Source: Rhodospirillales bacterium
Lineage (GTDB): Bacteria > Pseudomonadota > Alphaproteobacteria > Rhodospirillales > JABHCV01
Assembly: GCA_016776705.1 (NCBI GenBank)
Contig: JADHSW010000062.1
Location: 1 to 13,553 of the forward strand
Length of the DNA: 13,553 nucleotides
Direction of reading: 5' to 3'
A program made the translations under genes and the position numbers. The notes under the pieces are model-generated. The model did no database searches and was not told the origin of the DNA. It saw only the letters and a list, made by a program, of their open reading frames with translations. Positions within the stretch are counted from its first letter, which is position 1; each line of letters starts with the position of its first letter. Shown one piece after another: positions 7,023 to 13,345 of this stretch.

Positions 7023-8195
7023 ATGAAAAATACTACTGAAATTATCGATTATTGCCAGGAACTCTACGAGGACATCGACTTCACGTCCGCTCGCAAGTGG
7101 AAAGAAGCTGATCCGTCTCGCAAGGTTGTCGGTTACATGCCGGTCTATGTGCCGCGTGAACTGATGCACGCAGGCGGCATTCTGTCGCTGGGTATTCTTG
7201 GTGGCGGCGACAACATGGAAGTCATCCATGGTGATGCCTACTATCAAAGCTACATTTGCCGTATCCCGCGCTCGACCATTGAGCTTGCAGTGACCAAGCG
7301 ACTTGATTTTGTCGATGGCATGCTGTTTCCGTCCATTTGCGACGTTATCCGCAATATGTCGGGTATGTGGAAGTTGATGTATCCCGGCCTTTACGTACGT
7401 TATTTTGATACACCGCAAAATTTCGATTCAAGCATTGGCGGCGACTATTACGTCAATGAATTAAACGAGTTGAAGGAAGGCCTGGAAGGCATTGTCGGTC
7501 GCAAGATCACCGATGAGCAGATCAACAATTCCATCGCCGTTTACAATGAAAATCGCAAGCTGGTTAAAGCGGTCTATGATTTCCGCATGAAAACGCCCTG
7601 GAAGGCCCCTTCATGGGAAGTCTACCTTCTGATGCGCGCCGGTATGGTTCTGCCTGTTGAGGAACATACCGAAATATTGCGCGATTATCTGACAGCCGCA
7701 GAAGCCGAAAACAAGCCAATCCGCGACAATTGCCGGATCATCCTTCAAGGTTCTTTCTGCGAGCAACCACCGCTGAACCTGATCAAGTCCATCGAGCTTT
7801 CAGGCTGCTACATTGTCGATGACGATTATATGCTGGTTACCCGTTGGCTGCTGGATGATGTGCCGACAGACGGTGATCCGGTGCGCAATCTTGCCGAGGC
7901 CTTTATCCACCATTCCGCTGAAACAGCTTCAAAGTATGAACCTGACGGCGCAAGGAAGGGGCAATATCTTATTGAAGCCGTAAAAGATCGTGGCGCAGAA
8001 GGCGTGATTTTTGCTGCGCCCAGTTTCTGCGATCCGGCCCTTCTCGACAGGCCAATGCTGGCGAATGCGCTAAACGGTGTCGATATCCCGAACATTTCGT
8101 TCAAGTACGCTGAAAATTCCGGCCAAATGCAGCCAATTCGCGAACAGGCCGGCACCTTTGCAGACACCATTAAACTTTGGAGTGAAGCATCATGA
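7023..8195 (+). CDS. bcrC: Benzoyl-CoA reductase subunit C
   Basis: BcrC and BcrB form the substrate-binding half of ATP-dependent benzoyl-CoA reductase, where the aromatic ring is reduced by two electrons. Both belong to the 2-hydroxyacyl-CoA dehydratase (HgdB/FldBC-like) family. The 390-residue protein matches the usual size of BcrC, about 385. Candidate cluster ligands are Cys79 (YICRIPRS), Cys106 (SICDVIR), Cys246 (GSFCEQPP) and Cys336 (PSFCDP). The last two contexts are typical of the dehydratase family. The start at 7023 is 3 nt after dch, with only a weak GGAAG site 12 nt away. Coupling to dch is likely. The stop overlaps the bcrB start (ATGA). Confidence 0.94.
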   Translation: MKNTTEIIDYCQELYEDIDFTSARKWKEADPSRKVVGYMPVYVPRELMHAGGILSLGILGGGDNMEVIHGDAYYQSYICRIPRSTIELAVTKRLDFVDGMLFPSICDVIRNMSGMWKLMYPGLYVRYFDTPQNFDSSIGGDYYVNELNELKEGLEGIVGRKITDEQINNSIAVYNENRKLVKAVYDFRMKTPWKAPSWEVYLLMRAGMVLPVEEHTEILRDYLTAAEAENKPIRDNCRIILQGSFCEQPPLNLIKSIELSGCYIVDDDYMLVTRWLLDDVPTDGDPVRNLAEAFIHHSAETASKYEPDGARKGQYLIEAVKDRGAEGVIFAAPSFCDPALLDRPMLANALNGVDIPNISFKYAENSGQMQPIREQAGTFADTIKLWSEAS

Positions 8196-9499
8196 GCCCC
8201 GCAGATATCAATGACGAAGTAATCAAAGAATCCTCAATGCTGATGCAGAAGGAAATGATTGCTGAAAACTATGAAAAACTGACAAACACTGCTGAATCCG
8301 GGCAAAAAGTGTCTTCAACTTACGTTCCTGGCAACCTGAACGAATTGGTCATGTGTTTTGACATGCTGAACAATCTTCCGGAAATCAATGCCATTCAGAA
8401 CGGCATGCGTAAAAAATCCGGCGGTATGATCATGGACGCTGAAAAGAGCGGCCATTCTGAAGACGTGTGCACCTACGTCAAAGCCGACATTGGCAATATG
8501 GCGAAGGGGGCAATTGCACCGAACGGCAAACCCATGCCGGTGCCGGATCTTTTGCTGCTCAACTACACCGGTTGCTTCACTTTCTTGAAATGGTTCGAGC
8601 TGCTGCGCGACGAGTATGGTTGCCGCACCCAGATGCTGCATGTTCCTTATGAAGGGGACGGTGTTATCACCCAGAATATGCGTGACTACGTGGTCAAGCA
8701 GTTGAAAGAAGAAGTCATTCCGACTTTCGAGGAAGTCAGCGGCGTCAAATTTGATATCGACCGACTGCGTGAAAACCTCAGGAATTCAGCCAAGGCAGAA
8801 GACGATTTTGTCTGGGTTCTGGAAAGCGCCAAGAACAAGCCAAGCCCGATCGATGCTTATTTTGGTGGCGTCTATTACGTCGGCCCGATCTTCACCGCCT
8901 TCCGCGGCACGACGCAGGCCATCGATTACTACAAAACCCTGCGTGGCGAAATTGAACAACGTATTGCCAACGGTCAGGGTCCGATTACCCCTGAAGGCGA
9001 AATGAAGGAAGAAAAATACCGTCTCGTTGTTGAAGGCCCACCCAACTGGACCAGCTTCCGTGATTTCTGGAAAATGTTCTACGACGAAGGCGCCGTGGTT
9101 GTTTCCAGCACCTATACAAAAGTCGGCGGTGTATATGATTATGATGGCTTCCGTCACGATCCGGACCACCCGCTGGAAAGCCTTGCTGATTATTGCCTTG
9201 GTTGCTACACCAACCGCAATATGCCCATGCGTGTCGATATGATCGAACAGGCGATGGAAGAGTATCAGGCTGATGGCTTCCTGATCAATTCGATCAAGAG
9301 CTGCAACAGCTTTTCAGCCGGTCAGTTAATGATGATGCGCGAAATCGAAACGCGCACAGGAAAACCAGCCGCTTTCATCGAAACTGATCTCGTTGATCCG
9401 CGTTATTTCTCGCCTGCCAACGTCAAAAACCGGTTGGAAAGCTACTTCCAGATGATCGACCAGAAACGTGCGGGCGGCTCTCCGTCCCGTGCGGCTTAA
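8192..9499 (+). CDS. bcrB: Benzoyl-CoA reductase subunit B
   Basis: BcrB is the second subunit of the active-site module of benzoyl-CoA reductase. Its 435 residues match known BcrB length. Cysteines in family-like settings are Cys93 (EDVCTY), Cys128 (NYTGCFTF), Cys144, Cys335 and Cys338 (DYCLGCYTNRNMP) and Cys371 (SIKSCNSFSAGQ). A subset of these is expected to bind a [4Fe-4S] cluster. The conserved NWTSFRDFWKMF stretch (285-296) also fits the 2-hydroxyacyl-CoA dehydratase fold. The ATG at 8192 overlaps the bcrC stop by 4 nt and has GGAG at 8179-8182, 9 nt upstream. The overlap supports stoichiometric synthesis of the BC module. The order C-B-A-D is that of the Thauera-type enzyme. Confidence 0.95.
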   Translation: MSPADINDEVIKESSMLMQKEMIAENYEKLTNTAESGQKVSSTYVPGNLNELVMCFDMLNNLPEINAIQNGMRKKSGGMIMDAEKSGHSEDVCTYVKADIGNMAKGAIAPNGKPMPVPDLLLLNYTGCFTFLKWFELLRDEYGCRTQMLHVPYEGDGVITQNMRDYVVKQLKEEVIPTFEEVSGVKFDIDRLRENLRNSAKAEDDFVWVLESAKNKPSPIDAYFGGVYYVGPIFTAFRGTTQAIDYYKTLRGEIEQRIANGQGPITPEGEMKEEKYRLVVEGPPNWTSFRDFWKMFYDEGAVVVSSTYTKVGGVYDYDGFRHDPDHPLESLADYCLGCYTNRNMPMRVDMIEQAMEEYQADGFLINSIKSCNSFSAGQLMMMREIETRTGKPAAFIETDLVDPRYFSPANVKNRLESYFQMIDQKRAGGSPSRAA

Positions 9500-9511
9500 G
9501 GAAACCAGACA

Positions 9512-10810
9512 ATGAAATGTTATATAGGTATTGATCTCGGCTCCACCACTACCAAGGCGGTGCTGATGGATGACAAAGCGGACATCCTTGGGCGCGGTAT
9601 CACCAATTCGCGCTCCAATTACGAAACGGCGGCGTCCGTTGCCAAGCAGGAAGCCCGCCTGGGCGCCCGCCTGACCTTATTTCGGCGTGGACTGACAGAG
9701 TTGACACAAATGGAAGGCATCGAAATTTTGATGATCGACCTGGAACTTTCAATCCGTCTGGAACAGTTTCTTGAACAGTTGGAAGATCTTCACACCACCT
9801 GTGCGTCCTACATTCCCGAAGGCGATACGAAAGTCAACGAAGCCCTGGATGAAATTTTCGTAAAAATTCGCGAAGAAAGCCCTGCCCTGTTTACCCGTCA
9901 GGCCAAGCGCAAGTCAGATTTCTTCCGCGATATTGCGGGTTCCCGAGTCATGAAACTGGCTGAAGAAATATCCAAGGAAAATGGCGTCAGCTTCGACGCA
10001 CTGCTGAACCTCTATGACAAGTCCATTATTGAAGTTGAAAACCGTCCTCCCGAAGGTGGCCTGACAGAGAAATTCCGTGCCGGGTTGAAGCGTCTTCTGG
10101 ATGGTTCTCCGGAATTTGAAATTGATGAGACTTTGGCCCAGGCTGCCCTGTCCAAGGCGTTGGATGTTGACCTGGAAGAAACCTTTGTTGTAGGAACCGG
10201 CTATGGTCGGGTGACGCTTCCTTTCCCCAAAGAACATATTCGTTCGGAAATTCTATGCCATGGACTGGGTGCCCACCTGATGTACCCCAATACCCGCACC
10301 GTGCTTGATATTGGTGGGCAAGACACCAAGGCCATTCAGGTCGATCCGGAAGGTATTGTTGAAAATTTCCAGATGAATGATCGCTGTGCCGCAGGGTGTG
10401 GCCGTTATTTGGGCTACATCGCCGATGAAATGAACATCGGCCTGCATGAGCTTGGACCGATTGCGATGAATTCCACCAAAAACGTGCGCATCAATTCGAC
10501 CTGCACCGTGTTTGCCGGTGCCGAACTTCGTGACCGTCTGGCTCTTGGTGAAAAACGTGAAGATATTCTGGCCGGCTTGCATCGCGCCATTATCCTGCGC
10601 GCCATGTCGATCATTTCTCGTTCCGGCGGTATCACCGATGGGGAATTTACTTTTACCGGCGGCGTCGCCAACAACGAGTCGGCAGTGAACGAATTGAAAA
10701 AATTGATCGTGGAAAATTATGGCGAGGTTCAGATTAATATCGATCCCGCGTCTATTTACACCGGTGCGCTTGGTGCGGCAGAATTCGCCCGCCGTGCGGT
10801 CGTAAACTAA
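9512..10810 (+). CDS. bcrA: Benzoyl-CoA reductase subunit A (ATPase and electron activase)
   Basis: BcrA, with BcrD, binds ATP and a bridging [4Fe-4S] cluster. It couples ATP hydrolysis to electron transfer into BcrBC. The 432-residue protein has the ASKHA fold motifs: phosphate-1 DLGSTTTKA (8-16), phosphate-2-like DIGGQDTKA (266-274) and the adenosine-side TGGVANN (382-388). The cluster region shows RCAAGCG (Cys292, Cys296) and STCTVFAGAE (Cys331). Residues about 35-225 form an insertion absent from the shorter BcrD, as expected for BcrA of class I reductases and similar to the BzdP/BcrA type. AAGGAA ends about 7 nt before the ATG. The gene follows bcrB after 12 nt, but bcrD comes only after a 106-nt gap. 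Confidence 0.95.
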   Translation: MKCYIGIDLGSTTTKAVLMDDKADILGRGITNSRSNYETAASVAKQEARLGARLTLFRRGLTELTQMEGIEILMIDLELSIRLEQFLEQLEDLHTTCASYIPEGDTKVNEALDEIFVKIREESPALFTRQAKRKSDFFRDIAGSRVMKLAEEISKENGVSFDALLNLYDKSIIEVENRPPEGGLTEKFRAGLKRLLDGSPEFEIDETLAQAALSKALDVDLEETFVVGTGYGRVTLPFPKEHIRSEILCHGLGAHLMYPNTRTVLDIGGQDTKAIQVDPEGIVENFQMNDRCAAGCGRYLGYIADEMNIGLHELGPIAMNSTKNVRINSTCTVFAGAELRDRLALGEKREDILAGLHRAIILRAMSIISRSGGITDGEFTFTGGVANNESAVNELKKLIVENYGEVQINIDPASIYTGALGAAEFARRAVVN

Positions 10811-10823
10811 GTGAAGATTAAAC

Positions 10824-10837
10824 TGCACTGAATTGCA
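10824..10837. promoter_or_regulatory. TGCA-N6-TGCA element
   Basis: Two TGCA half-sites are separated by six bases (CTGAAT), embedded in the inverted repeat CTGCA-N6-TGCAG at 10823-10838. From memory, TGCA repeats of this spacing are described as operators of the BzdR/BoxR benzoyl-CoA-responsive repressors in Azoarcus. Whether this organism has such a regulator is not visible here. Confidence 0.35.
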
Positions 10838-10843
10838 GATAAT

Positions 10844-10857
10844 TTGATCGTAATTAA
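10844..10857. promoter_or_regulatory. FNR/ANR-like box TTGAT-CGTA-ATTAA
   Basis: The sequence matches the FNR/CRP-family consensus TTGAT-N4-ATCAA at nine of ten defined positions, with the correct spacing. It is centred 66 bp upstream of the bcrD start. Activation under oxygen limitation would fit an anaerobic pathway. Regulation is inferred. Confidence 0.45.
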
Positions 10858-10874
10858 ATATCGGGCAACTGAGT

Positions 10875-10892
10875 TGCGTTCAATTGAACGCA
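10875..10892. repeat. 18-bp perfect palindrome TGCGTTCAATTGAACGCA
   Basis: This is a perfect dyad with no central spacer, 24 nt before the bcrD start codon. The flanking GCAAC (10865-10869) can pair with GTTGC at 10873-10877 or with GTTGC at 10894-10898, allowing alternative RNA folds next to the ribosome binding site. It is too strong to be likely by chance at this length. Its role as operator or RNA hairpin is open. Confidence 0.6.
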
Positions 10893-10916
10893 GGTTGCTC
10901 TAAAGGAGAATACGCT

Positions 10917-11768
10917 ATGACCATTGCAGCAGGTATTGACGTTGGAACCGGAGCCATCAAAGCCGTTGTTTTTGATGTAGAGGACGGCGGTAAGGGTGAG
11001 ACCAAATGGCTCGCCCGCCAGACCGAAAAAATACGTCAACGCGATCCCCTTCGTTTGGCCCGTGAAGCCTATGACAACGCGCTTGAAGAAGCAGGCGTCA
11101 AACATGAAGATGTCGCCTACACCGCGACGACTGGCGAAGGCGAGAGCCTTGATTTCACTACCGGTCACTTCTATTCAATGACCACACATGCCCGTGGCGG
11201 CATCTTTCTGCAACCCAAGGCCAGGGCCATTCTGGACTGTGGCGCTTTGCATGGCCGTGCGGTGATCATCGATGAGCGTGGAAAGGTCCTGAATTATCGG
11301 ATGACTTCCCAGTGCGCATCGGGTTCCGGTCAGTTCCTGGAAAACATCGCCCGTTACTTAGGGATCACACAGGAAGAAATCGGCGATCTGTCCAAGCAGG
11401 CCGATGCACCTGAAAAAGTTTCATCCATCTGTGCCGTGCTTTCGGAAACGGACGTCATCAACATGGTATCGCGTCAGGTTTCGACCCCGAATATCCTTAA
11501 AGGTATTCATCAGTCCATGGCCGGTCGCCTTGTCAAATTGCTGCGCGCCATTAAAATGAAGGAAGGCACGGTTTTGATGTCGGGTGGATTGGCACTTGAT
11601 ACAGGCTTGTTGGCGGCCCTGAACGAAGAAATGGTCAATCAGAATGTTTCCATTGAAGTGTTGAACCATCCGGATTCAATATATGCTGGTGCCATTGGCG
11701 CTGCAATTTGGGGCGCGTTCCGTCACGACAAGTTGGCGAAACTCGGCCAGCTTCCAATGGCTTCCTGA
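10917..11768 (+). CDS. bcrD: Benzoyl-CoA reductase subunit D (ATPase and electron activase)
   Basis: BcrD is the second ATPase subunit of benzoyl-CoA reductase and shares a [4Fe-4S] cluster with BcrA. The 283-residue protein carries the phosphate-1 motif DVGTGAIKA (8-16). The cluster cysteines are Cys133 (SQCASGSGQFLE) and Cys172 (SSICAVLSETDV), and the adenosine-side motif is SGGLALD (222-228). The second phosphate motif is altered: where BcrA has DIGGQDTKA, BcrD has LDCGALHGRA (106-115). I recall this as normal for BcrD of the Thauera type. The start at 10917 has a strong AAGGAGA at 10903-10909 with 7 nt spacing. An in-frame TTG at 10884 would lie within the palindrome and is rejected. The ferredoxin gene follows after 21 nt. 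Confidence 0.95.
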   Translation: MTIAAGIDVGTGAIKAVVFDVEDGGKGETKWLARQTEKIRQRDPLRLAREAYDNALEEAGVKHEDVAYTATTGEGESLDFTTGHFYSMTTHARGGIFLQPKARAILDCGALHGRAVIIDERGKVLNYRMTSQCASGSGQFLENIARYLGITQEEIGDLSKQADAPEKVSSICAVLSETDVINMVSRQVSTPNILKGIHQSMAGRLVKLLRAIKMKEGTVLMSGGLALDTGLLAALNEEMVNQNVSIEVLNHPDSIYAGAIGAAIWGAFRHDKLAKLGQLPMAS

Positions 11769-11789
11769 AGGATTTAAGGAGATTTCAAC

Positions 11790-12035
11790 ATGGCACTGAT
11801 GATCACTGATGAATGCACGGGTTGCGATGCTTGCGTCGATCCGTGCCCAAATGAAGCGATTGCTTTCGGCGATCCCATCTTCATCATTAATGCGCTGCTT
11901 TGCACCGAATGTGTTGGCACAGATGAAGACCCGCAGTGTGAGCTGGTCTGCCCGGCTGATTGCATCATCCCCAATCCAGACTTTGTCGAGACGCCTGAGC
12001 AGCTGCAAGAAAAATACGATAATATTCATTCCTGA
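11790..12035 (+). CDS. fdx: Low-potential 2[4Fe-4S] ferredoxin, Alvin (Chromatium) type
   Basis: This 81-residue ferredoxin is the expected electron carrier from KorAB to benzoyl-CoA reductase. Cluster I ligands are Cys9, Cys12, Cys15 with remote Cys54. Cluster II ligands are Cys38, Cys41, Cys50 with remote Cys19. The eight residues between Cys41 and Cys50, in place of the usual two, together with the C-terminal extension are the marks of Allochromatium-type ferredoxins with very negative potentials. The N-terminus MALMITDEC is nearly the textbook sequence of that family. A ninth cysteine, Cys58 in CPADC, is also typical. AAGGAG at 11776-11781 lies 8 nt before the ATG. Placement 21 nt after bcrD indicates co-expression with the reductase. 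Confidence 0.95.
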   Translation: MALMITDECTGCDACVDPCPNEAIAFGDPIFIINALLCTECVGTDEDPQCELVCPADCIIPNPDFVETPEQLQEKYDNIHS

Positions 12036-12139
12036 TCGGCATCTTAATAGCGATCGAATTTTCTGAATTTTAATGTCCATTTAAATTCAGTTTGATCTTT
12101 GGGTCTGTTATCTTGCGCTCAAATTTGGGAGGACTCCTC
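12036..12139. promoter_or_regulatory. Intergenic region before the thiolase gene, with an 8-bp inverted repeat
   Basis: The gap of 104 nt contains CTGAATTT (12063-12070) and its exact reverse complement AAATTCAG (12083-12090), separated by 12 nt. The arms are AT-rich and not followed by a T run, so this is a poor intrinsic terminator. Its half-sites repeat those of the palindrome upstream of had, which hints at a shared operator. I found no convincing -35/-10 or sigma54 promoter. A break or attenuation between fdx and the thiolase is possible but unproven. Confidence 0.35.
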
Positions 12140-13345
12140 GTGAGCGAAGCCTATATCTGTGATGCTGTCAGAACCCCGATCGGTCGATATGGCGGCGGAC
12201 TTTCATCGGTGCGTACTGATGACCTTGGTGCACTTCCTATAACTGCATTGATGGAAAGAAATGCGTCTGTCGACTGGGAAAAAGTCGATGACGTGCTCTA
12301 TGGCTGCGCCAATCAGGCCGGGGAAGACAATCGCAACGTTGCACGCATGTCGTTGCTTTTGGCGGGGCTTCCTTATCAGGTTCCAGGCGCCACGATCAAC
12401 CGGCTTTGCGGATCAGGTCTTGACGCTGTTGGCCAGGCGGCCCGCGCCATTAAAACCGGTGAAGCAAATCTGATGATTGCTGGCGGTGTTGAAAGCATGT
12501 CACGTGCCCCGTTGGTCATGCCAAAGGCGGACGCGGCCTTTTCACGCAAGGCGGAAATCCATGACACCACAATTGGCTGGCGCTTCGTAAACAAATTAAT
12601 GAACAAGCAGTACGGTACGGATTCCATGCCTGAAACGGCGGAAAACGTCGCCGAAGACTTTGCCATCAGCCGCGAAGATCAGGACGCCTTCGCCTATCGT
12701 TCGCAACAAAGAACTCAGGTGGCGCAGGAATCTGGCCGTTTCTCGGACGAGATAATTCCCGTTACAATTCCCAATAGATGGGGCGATCCAATTATCGTCG
12801 TTGCAGACGAACATCCCCGCGGTGATACGACACTGGAACAACTGGCCAAGCTGGGAACCCCGTTTCGCCAAGGTGGCACGATAACCGCTGGCAATGCCTC
12901 GGGTGTCAATGACGGGGCGTGCGCCCTCGTGCTTGCTTCGGGTGAGGCCGCCAAAGAACATGATCTTACACCCATGGCCCGAATTGTCGGCATGGCGAGC
13001 GCAGGTGTTGAACCACGCATCATGGGTATGGGGCCTGCGCCAGCGACCCGTAAGGTGCTGGCTCAATCCGGGCTCAGCCTGGACGATATGGGTGTTATTG
13101 AATTAAACGAGGCTTTTGCGGCGCAGGCCCTGGCTGTGACGCGCGACCTTGGTCTTGCCGATGACGCCGCCCACGTAAATCCAAACGGTGGGGCCATAGC
13201 GCTCGGTCATCCGCTCGGCATGAGTGGCGCACGCCTGGTGACGACGGCAGCCTATGAAATGCAACGCAATAATCACCGTTATGGCTTGTGCACAATGTGC
13301 ATCGGCGTCGGTCAGGGGATAGCCATCATACTGGAGAAAATCTGA
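12140..13345 (+). CDS. Thiolase (acetyl-CoA acyltransferase), PcaF/FadA-like
   Basis: The product is a thiolase that cleaves a 3-oxoacyl-CoA with CoA to acetyl-CoA and a shortened acyl-CoA. The 401-residue length is typical of 3-oxoadipyl-CoA and acetyl-CoA acyltransferases. The nucleophile Cys90 is in NRLCGSGLDAV. His357 lies in GHPLGMSGAR and the acid-base Cys387 is in CTMCIGVGQG, so all catalytic elements are intact. GTG at 12140 is the chosen start, with a strong GGGAGGA at 12127-12133 and 6 nt spacing. An in-frame upstream ATG at 12092 would add 16 residues without a ribosome binding site. By inference it converts 3-oxopimeloyl-CoA to glutaryl-CoA and acetyl-CoA, the step needed after Oah and a dehydrogenase. 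Acetoacetyl-CoA or 3-oxoadipyl-CoA are alternatives. The stop overlaps the next start by 1 nt. Confidence 0.9.
   Translation: MSEAYICDAVRTPIGRYGGGLSSVRTDDLGALPITALMERNASVDWEKVDDVLYGCANQAGEDNRNVARMSLLLAGLPYQVPGATINRLCGSGLDAVGQAARAIKTGEANLMIAGGVESMSRAPLVMPKADAAFSRKAEIHDTTIGWRFVNKLMNKQYGTDSMPETAENVAEDFAISREDQDAFAYRSQQRTQVAQESGRFSDEIIPVTIPNRWGDPIIVVADEHPRGDTTLEQLAKLGTPFRQGGTITAGNASGVNDGACALVLASGEAAKEHDLTPMARIVGMASAGVEPRIMGMGPAPATRKVLAQSGLSLDDMGVIELNEAFAAQALAVTRDLGLADDAAHVNPNGGAIALGHPLGMSGARLVTTAAYEMQRNNHRYGLCTMCIGVGQGIAIILEKI

Larger units (their letters stand above)
10811..10916. promoter_or_regulatory. Structured bcrA-bcrD intergenic region, candidate internal promoter
   Basis: At 106 nt this is by far the longest gap within the reductase genes, which otherwise overlap or nearly touch. 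In order it holds TGCA-N6-TGCA (10824-10837), an FNR-like box (10844-10857), an inverted repeat GCAAC-TGA-GTTGC (10865-10877) and an 18-bp perfect palindrome (10875-10892). The bcrD ribosome binding site AAGGAGA is at 10903-10909. A weak -10-like TTCAAT at 10879-10884 would put the FNR-like box about 40.5 bp before transcription start, close to class II FNR geometry. The region could be an internal promoter/operator, an mRNA processing or stabilising element, or both. Confidence 0.5.

Noticed and set aside
10884..10916. An upstream TTG start for bcrD
   Set aside because: It lies inside the 18-bp palindrome and upstream of a near-perfect Shine-Dalgarno sequence that clearly serves the ATG at 10917.
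12063..12090. An intrinsic terminator after fdx
   Set aside because: The 8-bp arms are AT-rich, the loop is 12 nt and no T run follows, so termination would be weak.
12098..12118. A sigma54 (-24/-12) promoter before the thiolase
   Set aside because: GG and GC doublets are present but their spacing does not match the required 10 nt.
12092..12139. An upstream ATG-frame extension of the thiolase
   Set aside because: The extra residues are not thiolase-like, and GGGAGGA at 12127-12133 points to the GTG at 12140.
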